NCBI RefSeq assembly: GCF_905220705.1
Contig: NZ_CAJNAT010000004.1
Span: 186,001 to 250,000 of the forward strand
Direction: 5' to 3'
Length of the DNA stretch: 64,000 nucleotides
Origin: Paraburkholderia domus
Lineage (GTDB): Bacteria; Pseudomonadota; Gammaproteobacteria; Burkholderiales; Burkholderiaceae
The position numbers were made by a program, and so were the translations under genes. Below the pieces are notes generated by a model that worked only from the letters and a program-made list of their open reading frames with translations, did not search any database and had not been told where the DNA came from. Shown piece after piece: positions 27,031 to 35,661 of this stretch. The first letter of the stretch is position 1, and every line of letters begins with the position of its first letter.

Positions 27031-27588
27031 TTACTGGATGGCTTGCATGAACGCGGGATCCGCATAGAGCGACGCGAGCAGTTTCTGGACGATGAGCGGA
27101 TACTCCTGTGTCGCCCTCGGAATCGCAATCGCGGCTGCGAACGACGAATCCCATTGCGTCGTCGCGCTCTTCACGCTGTCGTATCGCACGTCGGCGCCGC
27201 GCTTGACAATGAAGCGTGCGGTGATCGTGCCCGTCGCCGTGCCGATGTTGGCATCGACGTTATTCTTCAGCAGCACGCCGCTCAGTTCGACCTTGGCATC
27301 GGGTGAAAGCGCGCGGGCGATCGTCAGTTCCTGCTGTAGCGCGCTGGAAAGGTACTGGGCAAATGAATCGCCAACGGGCGAGGTCATTCGATTCGCGCGC
27401 AGTTGCACGGATGAGTGATCGCCATCGCTTGCGTCGTTGGTGAAAGTGCCGAGACGCGTTGCCAACGGAGAGGCGTTCTTAAGCGTCTGGATATTGTCCA
27501 CGGAAGCCGAATAGGGCGGCGCGGCAACCGAGCACGCGGCGAGCGCGACAACGGGGATGAAAAGGAGAATCCTTCGTAGGGCAAACAT
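27031..27588 (-). CDS. lipoprotein, YajG-like
   Basis: A 185-residue protein with the lipobox VALAAC (cysteine at residue 19). The mature part resembles the loose YajG/LptE-like lipoprotein fold group: an extended N-terminus, then SFAQYLSSALQQELTIA and repeated beta strands. The function is unknown. It is the first gene of the pair. Confidence 0.7.
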   Translation of the reverse strand: MFALRRILLFIPVVALAACSVAAPPYSASVDNIQTLKNASPLATRLGTFTNDASDGDHSSVQLRANRMTSPVGDSFAQYLSSALQQELTIARALSPDAKVELSGVLLKNNVDANIGTATGTITARFIVKRGADVRYDSVKSATTQWDSSFAAAIAIPRATQEYPLIVQKLLASLYADPAFMQAIQ

Positions 27589-27874
27589 GGGCTTCTAATG
27601 CCTCTTTGGTTATGGTCAAAATGAGGTGGCCAGCCGCCTCGACTCTTATCTAAAGCTAAAGGGCGGTTCACTTGTTATCGGCAAGCCCCGCGAAAAATTG
27701 ACAGAAGGGTTATTCTCTTTTTTTGCAGTTGAAAGTAAATCGTAATGAACGTATGCGACAAGCATTGGCGGGCTGATTCAGAATTAACCGGTCCCTGCCC
27801 GGCAATTGCACTATTGCCAATAGCACTGACTCATTTCCGCTAGCGCGCGCTCTTGATTCGATACCGAGGCAGAC

Positions 27875-28294
27875 ATGGAACCCACATGGCAATTCCAATT
27901 AAGGATCACCGTCTCACCCGCGCTTGCAAACGATCTGCGCGCAGACCTGGCGAGTACTTCGCATGCCGCGCTTCGTGATGTACTGCGCAGGCACAACGCG
28001 ACCTTGAAGTGTCAGTTCGACGCTTTTGCCGACTACGTAAGAGAAGCGGAAAAGCAGGGGCCGGAAAACTATCCGCTTTATCAGTGGACCCGGCAGACAA
28101 TTGAGAATCCGGAAAAGAAGGCGAAGTACTTGCAGTCGTTCACTGTCTACGTGAATGGCGACGAGATATATGGCCAGGAAATCGCCGACGTAATGGAAGC
28201 CGAACTGCGGACACTGATCAGTAACGACGGCATTGAAAGCGTCGCCAGGTTCGATACCAATCCAGCGAATAACCCGCAGCCGCCCAGGCGCTAG
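27875..28294 (+). CDS. hypothetical protein
   Basis: A 139-residue soluble protein that I do not recognise. It is rich in charged residues, has no signal peptide, and ends in a proline-rich tail. The start follows GAGGCAG. It is divergent from the lipoprotein operon and upstream of the phospholipase genes, but nothing links it to either. Confidence 0.6.
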   Translation: MEPTWQFQLRITVSPALANDLRADLASTSHAALRDVLRRHNATLKCQFDAFADYVREAEKQGPENYPLYQWTRQTIENPEKKAKYLQSFTVYVNGDEIYGQEIADVMEAELRTLISNDGIESVARFDTNPANNPQPPRR

Positions 28295-28435
28295 CGATGA
28301 CACGCAGTCCACCTGCTTTCCAACACGACACTCGCGTGTAACAAACAGTAATTATCTTCTCGGCACCGCTGGCGTCTGAGCGCAGCGGCTGTCGACGCGC
28401 GATCGCGTCCGTCATTCTTTTCCACGGAGACACTC

Positions 28436-28630
28436 ATGCCGACACCGGCATTCCGGCCTTTTGCGCTCATCGTCCTCAGTGCTGTGACAGTACTGCTCGG
28501 TGCGTGCGGCGACGGCGTATCGTCCCCTGCGCCGACTCCTGCTGCATCGGCCAAGGCAGCATGCGGCAATGCCCCCGTGGCCAGCGCGCACATGAGTTGC
28601 CCGCCGGGCTTTGTCCCGCCCGCCTCCTGA
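28436..28630 (+). CDS. small lipoprotein upstream of phospholipase C
   Basis: A 64-residue protein with a signal peptide ending in the lipobox LLGAC (cysteine at residue 24). The mature part is short, Pro/Ala-rich and has two further cysteines. It ends 27 bp before the phospholipase gene, so the two are probably cotranscribed. A chaperone-like or anchoring role is conceivable but unsupported. Confidence 0.6.
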   Translation: MPTPAFRPFALIVLSAVTVLLGACGDGVSSPAPTPAASAKAACGNAPVASAHMSCPPGFVPPAS

Positions 28631-28657
28631 GTTCCGAATTCAAATTAGGTCCATCGC

Positions 28658-30772
28658 ATGGTCACCAAAACTCGTCGAGATTTTCTGAAGCTGTCCGCCG
28701 GACTAGCGGGCGCGACAGCTGCCACCACCCTGTTTCCCGAATCGATTCGCAAGGCGTTGGCAATCGAGCCGAGTTCGGTCTCCGGCACCATTCAGGACGT
28801 GCAGCACATCGTCGTCTTCATGCAGGAGAACCGCTCGTTCGATCACTATCTCGGTCACCTGAGCGGTGTGCGCGGCTATAACGACCGCTTCCCCGTGACG
28901 CTGCCGAACGGCCAGCCGGTGTGGTTCCAGCCGCGCCAGGAGGATCCGACGAAAGTGATCGCGCCGTTCCGCTACGACACGACCAATCCGAACGTCAACG
29001 CGCAATGTATCGGCGGCTTGCCGCACACGTGGGCCACCACGCACGGTGCGATCGATAGCGGCCGCGCCGACAAGTGGGCCGTGCAGAAGAGCAACATGAC
29101 GATGGGCTATCACGTGCGCGAGGACATTCCGTTCCATTACGCGCTCGCCGACGCCTTCACCGTGTGCGACAACTACTTCTGTTCGATCCCGGGCAACACA
29201 CACCCGAACCGCATGTATCTGATGACCGGGATGGTCGACCCGCTCGCCACAGGTGGCGGCCCGCTACTCGACAACACCGACTTCATCGACAACCAGTTCG
29301 ACAGCATCAAGCTGCAGCCCTTCAACTGGACCACCTATCCTGAGCGCCTGGAAAAGGCGGGCATCTCGTGGCAGATCTATCAGCAGGGCACCGGTTTCGA
29401 TAATTTCAGCGGCAATTACGGCACGAACATGCTGGCCTCGTTCCAGAACTTCGTGAACGCGCCGGCGGGTTCGTCGCTGCAGAATAGAGGGATGAGTACG
29501 CGCACACTGACGCAACTGAAGGCCGACGTGCAGGCTAATGCGTTGCCTCAAGTGTCCTGGTTGTTGCCGCCCGCCGCGTATTCAGAGCATCCGAAGTTCA
29601 CGCCGCTCTACGGCGCCAATTACATCTCGACGATCCTCGATGCACTGACGTCGAATCCCGACGTCTGGAGCAAGACGGTTCTCTTCATCATGTATGACGA
29701 GAACGACGGTTTCTTCGATCACGTGGTGCCGCCGCAAGCACCTACATTGCCGGGCTCCGGCATGAGCACGGTGGACATCACGCTCGAACGGCATAACGTG
29801 GTGACCGCGACGCAAGCGGGCACTTACACCGCCGACAATCTGCCATACGGCCTCGGTCCGCGCGTGCCGATGACCGTGGTGTCGCCATGGTCGAAGGGCG
29901 GCTTCGTCTGCTCGCAGGTATTCGATCACACCTCCGTGCTGCAATTCATCGAAAAGCGTTTCGGCGTTATCGAAACCAATATCTCGCCATGGCGCCGCGC
30001 GGTCTGCGGCGATCTGACCACGGCGCTCGATTTTTCGAAATCTGACGCGACCGTGCCGTCGCTGCCGAGTACGCAAACCTACGTCGCACAGGCCGATATG
30101 CAATGCGCGCGTTCGACCGCGCAGGCCGCGCCCGCCAGCACCGCTCAGCAGTTGGTGACGGCGCAGGAGGCCGGTACGCGGCCCGCGCGCGCGCTGCCGT
30201 ATGAGTTGCATGTGAACGGGCAGTTGCAGGCGCAAGGGTATGCGCTGACGTTCGCGAATACCGGCACGCAGGGCGCGCATTTCTGGGTGTACACGGGCGA
30301 CCCGACCGCGATGCCGCGTCGCTACACCGTTGAAGCTGGCAAGCAGTTGACCGATACGTGGGCGTTCGACGCGAGCGGCAATTACATGGTGAACGTCTAC
30401 GGTCCGAACGGCTACTTCCGGCGCTTCGCGGGCTCGTCGACTGCGGATGCTGCCGCGAAGCCGGATGTCGTGACGTGTTACGACGTGGCCAACGGCAACG
30501 TCTATGTCACGCTGTTCAATGCGGGAACGACGCCGCTCACGGTCACCGCGTCCGACGTCGCCTATGGCCAGGCGCCGCTCACGCTGACCGTGCCTGCGGG
30601 GAAGAGCGTGGAGGCGCATTGGGACCTCTCATGCAGCAGTCAGTGGTATGACTTTCAATTGACTGTTGCGGGCAATGCGGGCTGGTTACGGCGCATTGCG
30701 GGCCATGTCGAGACGGGCCAAACCAGCATTACCGATCCGGCAGCAACCGCGCCGGTGACGAAGGCGATTTAG
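28658..30772 (+). CDS. phosphocholine-specific phospholipase C, Tat-exported
   Basis: A 704-residue secreted enzyme of the Pseudomonas PlcN/PlcH family, which splits phosphatidylcholine or sphingomyelin. A twin-arginine signal (TRRDFLKLSAG, residues 5-15) begins the protein. The phosphoesterase domain follows, with the metal-site motif MQENRSFDHYLG near residue 55 and HPNRMYLMTG. From about residue 510 two beta-rich C-terminal repeats (DUF756 type) follow: LPYELHVNGQ to FRRFAG, then PDVVTCYDV to LRRIAGHVE. Length and domains are complete. No plcR-type partner is seen. Confidence 0.92.
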   Translation: MVTKTRRDFLKLSAGLAGATAATTLFPESIRKALAIEPSSVSGTIQDVQHIVVFMQENRSFDHYLGHLSGVRGYNDRFPVTLPNGQPVWFQPRQEDPTKVIAPFRYDTTNPNVNAQCIGGLPHTWATTHGAIDSGRADKWAVQKSNMTMGYHVREDIPFHYALADAFTVCDNYFCSIPGNTHPNRMYLMTGMVDPLATGGGPLLDNTDFIDNQFDSIKLQPFNWTTYPERLEKAGISWQIYQQGTGFDNFSGNYGTNMLASFQNFVNAPAGSSLQNRGMSTRTLTQLKADVQANALPQVSWLLPPAAYSEHPKFTPLYGANYISTILDALTSNPDVWSKTVLFIMYDENDGFFDHVVPPQAPTLPGSGMSTVDITLERHNVVTATQAGTYTADNLPYGLGPRVPMTVVSPWSKGGFVCSQVFDHTSVLQFIEKRFGVIETNISPWRRAVCGDLTTALDFSKSDATVPSLPSTQTYVAQADMQCARSTAQAAPASTAQQLVTAQEAGTRPARALPYELHVNGQLQAQGYALTFANTGTQGAHFWVYTGDPTAMPRRYTVEAGKQLTDTWAFDASGNYMVNVYGPNGYFRRFAGSSTADAAAKPDVVTCYDVANGNVYVTLFNAGTTPLTVTASDVAYGQAPLTLTVPAGKSVEAHWDLSCSSQWYDFQLTVAGNAGWLRRIAGHVETGQTSITDPAATAPVTKAI

Positions 30773-30903
30773 GCGCGCGGATCCGACATTTCTTTCATTG
30801 TCATTTCGGAGTGGGCGCAAACTGGTAAATCAGTTTTACATTTGGCGACAAGGCGTCAAGTTCGTGAGAGGATGGCAATTCACTTTTTCTCGCGGAGGGC
30901 GAA

Positions 30904-31128
30904 ATGGGACTCTTGGACGAAGTAGGCAAGATCGCTGGGGCAGTAGCAGCCGTTGAGGCGGCGGAAAAAGTCGATCCGGAAGCAGGCCTGCTAACGAAGG
31001 GCGTTGCCGCGATTGCGGGCTTTGAAGGCGCCGGTGCATTGGAGTCGTTGGTCGAGAAGAAAGACGGCGAGAAGCAGGACGACGCCGACAATGCTCAAGC
31101 CACAGACGATACGAATCCTCAGACGTGA
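30904..31128 (+). CDS. small acidic hypothetical protein
   Basis: A 74-residue protein. An Ala/Gly-rich amphipathic first half precedes a very acidic tail (EKKDGEKQDDADNAQATDD). A GGAGGG ribosome binding site precedes the ATG and an intrinsic terminator follows 15 bases after the stop, which supports a real gene. I know of no function. Confidence 0.6.
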   Translation: MGLLDEVGKIAGAVAAVEAAEKVDPEAGLLTKGVAAIAGFEGAGALESLVEKKDGEKQDDADNAQATDDTNPQT

Positions 31129-31143
31129 TTGTTGCGCGGTGAG

Positions 31144-31177
31144 CGGGCCAGTCCTTTGCAGGACTGGCCCGTTTTTT
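31144..31177 (+). terminator. intrinsic terminator
   Basis: CGGGCCAGTCC-TTTGCA-GGACTGGCCCG is a perfect 11-bp stem followed by six T residues. It directly follows the small acidic gene and is a textbook Rho-independent terminator. Confidence 0.9.
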
Positions 31178-31315
31178 ATGGTGAGTCGGGACCGACATCT
31201 GCCGCAACGCAATCATGGAAACCGGTCGGCGGGATGTCGGATAGCAGCACGATCTTCCTGACCTCGGCCCTCCATCGCGCGGTCCTCGTTAGCGAATGAA
31301 TTTGAGGACGATTCT

Positions 31316-32188
31316 TTGACCATCTCTGCAAAACGCCGGAGTTTGACGCTCGGGTTGCCCCTGCTGCTCAGCCTTGGCGCTACCCCCACACTGGCCGCAA
31401 GCGCATCCTCGCTGGCCGACATCGAACGTCGCAATGGCGGACGCCTTGGTGTGTTCGCTATCGATACTGGTTCAGGCCGAACCTTGGCTCATCGCGCTGA
31501 CGAGCGCTTTCTGATGTGCAGCACTTTTAAAGGACTGCTCGCCGCGCAGGTGCTATCCCGCGTGGATGCCGGCAAGGAGGATCTTGCCCGCCGTGTGTCA
31601 TACACCGAGAAAGACCTGATCTTCACGTCCCCTGTGACGAAGGCACATGTCGCGGAAGGCGCGATGTCGGTCGGCGCGTTGTGCCAGGCCATCGTCGAAG
31701 TGAGCGACAACACGGCGGCAGTGTTGTTGATGAGAGGCGCTGGTGGTCCTGCCGGTCTGACTCAATTCGTGCGCGGTCTCGGCGATACGGTGACTCGCTT
31801 TGACCGGTACGAACCCGAGTCGAACAAATATAGCGGTGTGCTCGATACCACCACGCCTCGTTCGATCACGAAGTCGGCAAGCAAGATTCTCTTGGGGAAT
31901 GTTCTGAGTCCCCAATCGCGTACGCAACTGGAAAACTGGATGGTCGCCTGCACGCCGGGTCTAAACCGGCTCCGCGCTGCTTTACCGCCGGACTGGATAG
32001 CGGGTGACAGGCCCGGAACAAGCGTAGAAGAAGAAACCAACGACTATGCAATCGTGCGCCCACCAGGACGCGCTCCGCTTGTCATCGCCGCCTATTACGA
32101 TGCCCCGGCGCTTGGCATGCCCGCTCGGGAGGCCGTGTTGCGGGAAGTCGGTGCTGCATTCGTGAAGTGGACTTCGGATCAAACATGA
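31316..32188 (+). CDS. class A beta-lactamase with altered KTG motif
   Basis: A 290-residue serine beta-lactamase with a signal peptide to about residue 28. The motifs STFK (serine at residue 69, preceded by Cys), SDN and RYEPESN (Glu166 and Asn170 in Ambler numbering) are intact. The third element, normally K(T/S)G, reads DRPGTS: Arg for Lys234 and Pro for Thr235. This could change the spectrum or lower activity. The start is TTG at 31316 after GAGG. No AmpR-type regulator is next to it. Confidence 0.85.
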   Translation: MTISAKRRSLTLGLPLLLSLGATPTLAASASSLADIERRNGGRLGVFAIDTGSGRTLAHRADERFLMCSTFKGLLAAQVLSRVDAGKEDLARRVSYTEKDLIFTSPVTKAHVAEGAMSVGALCQAIVEVSDNTAAVLLMRGAGGPAGLTQFVRGLGDTVTRFDRYEPESNKYSGVLDTTTPRSITKSASKILLGNVLSPQSRTQLENWMVACTPGLNRLRAALPPDWIAGDRPGTSVEEETNDYAIVRPPGRAPLVIAAYYDAPALGMPAREAVLREVGAAFVKWTSDQT

Positions 32189-32228
32189 CGATGGTCAGCC
32201 AGCGGACGAGACGGCACCTGCGCTCGCG

Positions 32229-32921
32229 CTAACGTGGTTTGCTCCGGACACTCTTCCTGGCACTCGCGGCGCGAGGAGGCGTCTCTTTAGCCGGTAGCGC
32301 ACCGCTACCGTTCATCTGCTCCATCCACGACAAAGCGTCGACGTACGACAGGAACTGCTGGAGATACCCAGGCGACAGTTCGCGCATCAGCGAGAGCGAC
32401 CGATGCACCAGGCTGCTTGAGTTGAGCGGCCCGGCATTACCCGGCGCTTTCTTCAGCGACTGCCGCAACTGTTTCTCGGAGCGGACCTTGGACCAAGTCT
32501 CCCTGAAGTAATCCAGCACTTCCAGTTCCGGATAAGCGGGACGCCGGGGCGTGGCGTTGCCCGCGGCGGGGCCGGTTCCGTTTGCCGGCGCATCGCTGGC
32601 GATGTAGTCGATCAATTCAGCCAGCGCCCCGCGAGTGGGTTCGCCGGATGACGCCGCGGTGCCAGTGCCAGCATCGGCAGCCTTGAATTCAGCGCGCTCA
32701 AGATCGCCGGCATAGGCCTCGATCAGTTTGGACAGCCTGTCGTCCAGGAGACGCCGTGCCTCGCCGCTGTGGCCAGCTGCCCGCCGATCCAACGCCTCGA
32801 TGAAATGAAAGCGGATGGGATCCAGGCGATCGGCGCCGCGTTCGCGCCATGCGTCGAGCGTTGCCCGGGCGCCGTCTGTCACTCCGCTAGCGCCACTGCT
32901 TGCGTCATGCACGCTACTCAC
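32229..32921 (-). CDS. DUF2894 family protein
   Basis: A 230-residue soluble protein of the DUF2894 type. LDPIRFHFIEALDRRAAGHSG and the following LLDDRLSKLIEAYAGDLERA are the family core. The middle is low-complexity, and the C-terminal half contains YPELEVLDYFRETWSKV and a LSPGYLQQFLSYVDAL segment. It starts with GTG at 32921, overlapping the OmpA-domain gene stop by 8 bases. As last gene of the four-gene motor-like operon it is probably a cytoplasmic partner; no biochemical function is known. Confidence 0.75.
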   Translation of the reverse strand: MSSVHDASSGASGVTDGARATLDAWRERGADRLDPIRFHFIEALDRRAAGHSGEARRLLDDRLSKLIEAYAGDLERAEFKAADAGTGTAASSGEPTRGALAELIDYIASDAPANGTGPAAGNATPRRPAYPELEVLDYFRETWSKVRSEKQLRQSLKKAPGNAGPLNSSSLVHRSLSLMRELSPGYLQQFLSYVDALSWMEQMNGSGALPAKETPPRAASARKSVRSKPR

Positions 32922-33561
32922 GGGGCTTCACCGTTGCGCTCGAAGGCCTCGGGACCGGCGCTATTTCCACGCGCCGGTTTTTGGCCCGGCCCTGGTCGTC
33001 GGCATTCGAGCTGACAGGCTGCTGGGAGCCGAACGCGGCCGCAAATACGGACGAGGCGGGAACGCCTTCATCGATCAACGCACGGGTCACCGTCAACGCG
33101 CGCTGGGCCGACAGCTCCCAGTTGTCGGCAAAGCGGCGGTTAGCCTCCCGCACCTGCCGGTCATCGGTAAAGCCGCTCACCATCAGGATCTCGTCGTTGG
33201 CCCGCAGGTAAGCGGACAGCGGCCCCGCCAGACTCTTCAATATGTCCCGGCCTTCGGGCTGCAATTGATCGGAGTTCAGCGCGAACAACACGCTGCCGTT
33301 GATGCCGATGCGTCCGTTGACCAGCGTCACCCGGCCCGCTGCCAGCGGTCCTGCCAGCGCCTGCTCCAGGGTTTTGCGGCGCTGCGTTTCCAGCTGACGC
33401 TGCTTGACCTCTTGCTCCAGCCTGGTCGAGAGTTCCAGTTGCACGCCGATGACGCCCACCAGGATCAGCACGAAGGCGCCCAGCAGCACCGACATCAGGT
33501 CGCCGAAGACGGGCCATATGGGCGCCGCGGTCTCCACGCCGCCGTCGATTTCCTCGCTCAT
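32914..33561 (-). CDS. MotB/ZorB-like protein with OmpA peptidoglycan-binding domain
   Basis: A 215-residue protein with one transmembrane helix (residues about 17-40). The helix reads WPVFGDLMSVLLGAFVLI, where Asp21 stands where MotB-type stators have their proton-carrying aspartate. A coiled linker follows, then an OmpA-type domain (about 85-210) with SGFTDD, NWELSAQRAL and KNRRVEI, the peptidoglycan-binding residues. Its ATG overlaps the stop of the DUF802 gene (ATGA). With that partner it is expected to form an ion-driven stator-like complex in the inner membrane. Confidence 0.85.
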   Translation of the reverse strand: MSEEIDGGVETAAPIWPVFGDLMSVLLGAFVLILVGVIGVQLELSTRLEQEVKQRQLETQRRKTLEQALAGPLAAGRVTLVNGRIGINGSVLFALNSDQLQPEGRDILKSLAGPLSAYLRANDEILMVSGFTDDRQVREANRRFADNWELSAQRALTVTRALIDEGVPASSVFAAAFGSQQPVSSNADDQGRAKNRRVEIAPVPRPSSATVKPRE

Positions 33562-35651
33562 GCCGCTTCAGCTCCCACGGACGCCCGCTTGCCCGCAAGC
33601 TGTTGCAGGTCTTCGACGATCTGCTTCTGCGACATCATGCTCAGGTCGATGACTTCTCTCGCCTGGGCGACGTAATAGGCCAGCTGCTCGTCACTGCGGG
33701 CGAGGGACTTGTCCAGCGCGGCTTCGATACGCTGCAGATGCGCGACCAGCGTGGTGTTCGACTCGCCGAACGACTGGACGGCCGCGCCGAATGCGTCGCC
33801 CAGGCTCGCCACTTCGACGGCGCTGCCGGTAACCTGCGCGGCTATCGCACCCAGCTTCCCGGTCTCGAGTTCGACCTTATCGGTGAAACGGGTGCCGACA
33901 CGATCCAGCAGATCCGCTGACGTGGCGACCAGTGCGTCGACGGCGGAGCGCTGCTCGGTGGAGGCATGGTTCACGGCATCGAGCAGGGTTTCGAGCGTTG
34001 CCAGCAGACGGCTGCGTTCCTCCAGCATTGCGGTGTCGCGGACCATGCTGTCGGAGAGCTTCTGACGCAGTTCGGCGACCACTTCCGCCGCAGCCTTGGG
34101 GGCTTCTGACGCGGCTTGCACGAGTTGGGCGATCTCGGCGATCGTATTGCTCGCGTGCGCCTGCGTCTGGGCCGAGATGTCGCGCGCGGTTTGCGCCAGC
34201 ACGTCGCAGATCTCCTGCTGCCGGCTTGCCGTGCGCGTACCCGCTTGCTCCCACTCCTTGCTCAACGTAGCGGCCATCGAACCGAGCGTCTCGGTCCAGG
34301 TCGCGAGCCGTTGCTCGTCTCGCGAGGCCAATTCCGTCTGCAAGTTCGTATGCGACTGTCCCACCGTGCGTAGCAGCGACGCCGAGTGCTGTTCGAAGGT
34401 CGCTGCTGCCGCCGCCAAGGCTTGCTGATTGTGGCCGGCGAGCTTCTCGCTGACGTGTTCCTGCCGTGACAGCGCTTCGTTCCATGCTGCCGACACGCTG
34501 CCCGCCGTGCTTTCCATGCGCGCGGAGACGCCTTCCAGCAGACCGGCCGAGCGTTGCTCGAAGGTCTCGGTGAATCGATCCAGCGACGTGCTCAGGTGCT
34601 GAGTGAGCGCCTCGCTCGATCGCTGGTGTCCCTCAAGTGCCTTGTTCCAGATGTCCGCAACCGTGGTGGTGGTCGCCTCGAATCCGCTTGTGAGCCCGTC
34701 CAGTTGCCGCTGCACGGCGTGTGTGACGGTGTCGTGCAGCGAGGCGGTCTCGCGGGCGAGACCCGCCATCGTGGCCGCCATGACCGGCTGCAGTGCCGCG
34801 CTGGCGGCGCGGGTGCTTTCAGCGACGCTCTCCTTCAACGATTGTTCAACGGACGACGCGAGGCGCGTGTACGCGGCCTCGGCCTTACCGTGGAAGGCCT
34901 CCTGGCTCGCAATCTGCCGCTCGTTCAAGGCGAGGCTCTGTTGCTCGATGGCCGCCATCATCGTCTGCAGACGATCGACCAGCGTGGGCATCACCTCGGC
35001 TTGCCGCTGCAGGAGCTTGAAGCTTTCCTCGCGCTGATGGGTCTGCGAGTAGATGCGCAAAGTCGTCGCGATGTTCACGTCGAGCATCTGCGCGGCATGG
35101 ATCCGCTCGCGGCGGCACAACGCCGAAAGCAGCCCCAGCATCGCGGATGTGGCGACGCCCGCAATCGAAGTGCCGAACGCGAAGCCCAGTCCCTTGACCG
35201 GTGCGGCGAGCGACGCGCGGATAGCCTGCAAGTCCGTCGCGCTTTCCAGCGCCATGCCGGTGCCACGCAGGGTCGCCACCATGCCGAGGAGCGTGCCGAG
35301 CATGCCCAGCAACACGAGCAAGCCGACCAGATACGGCGTCAGCGCCGGGCCGGGCATGGCCACACGCTCACCCTCGACGCGCAGGCGCACCGCATTGCGC
35401 AGGCTGGGATGCAACGGGCCAAGCCAGGCGCCCAGGCTGGGCGGCGGCTCGGACAGGCCCGCGACCGCGCGCGCCAGCGTGGAAGTGGCCTCGCCGTAGC
35501 GTTGCAGTTCGAGCGCGCCCGCCACGTAGCAGGCGCCAATCAACATCGTGACAGCCAGCGCCAGCGAGTTCGAGCCGACATAGCCAACACCGATCCAGCA
35601 CACCGCGGCCAGACCTACCAGAAAGACAACAAGATTGAGATATCTGGACAT
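33558..35651 (-). CDS. DUF802 protein: MotA/ZorA-like channel with long coiled-coil tail
   Basis: A 697-residue protein. Four predicted membrane helices lie at about 5-25, 29-48, 104-127 and 153-178, with a cytoplasmic loop between the second and third, as in MotA. Helices three and four (LLGMLGTLLGMVATLRG; GFAFGTSIAGVATSAMLGLL) resemble MotA/TolQ/ExbB pore helices. Residues about 190-690 are a continuous chemoreceptor-like coiled coil. The ATG at 35651 is chosen over upstream extensions because it begins at the first helix and lies 10 bp after the DUF3348 gene. The size and layout recall ZorA of the Zorya anti-phage system. Confidence 0.85.
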   Translation of the reverse strand: MSRYLNLVVFLVGLAAVCWIGVGYVGSNSLALAVTMLIGACYVAGALELQRYGEATSTLARAVAGLSEPPPSLGAWLGPLHPSLRNAVRLRVEGERVAMPGPALTPYLVGLLVLLGMLGTLLGMVATLRGTGMALESATDLQAIRASLAAPVKGLGFAFGTSIAGVATSAMLGLLSALCRRERIHAAQMLDVNIATTLRIYSQTHQREESFKLLQRQAEVMPTLVDRLQTMMAAIEQQSLALNERQIASQEAFHGKAEAAYTRLASSVEQSLKESVAESTRAASAALQPVMAATMAGLARETASLHDTVTHAVQRQLDGLTSGFEATTTTVADIWNKALEGHQRSSEALTQHLSTSLDRFTETFEQRSAGLLEGVSARMESTAGSVSAAWNEALSRQEHVSEKLAGHNQQALAAAAATFEQHSASLLRTVGQSHTNLQTELASRDEQRLATWTETLGSMAATLSKEWEQAGTRTASRQQEICDVLAQTARDISAQTQAHASNTIAEIAQLVQAASEAPKAAAEVVAELRQKLSDSMVRDTAMLEERSRLLATLETLLDAVNHASTEQRSAVDALVATSADLLDRVGTRFTDKVELETGKLGAIAAQVTGSAVEVASLGDAFGAAVQSFGESNTTLVAHLQRIEAALDKSLARSDEQLAYYVAQAREVIDLSMMSQKQIVEDLQQLAGKRASVGAEAA

Positions 35652-35661
35652 AGTGTCCCAG

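Noticed and set aside
29582..30619. 345-codon leftward frame within the phospholipase gene
   Set aside because: It is an arginine/histidine-rich antisense shadow of a well supported enzyme.
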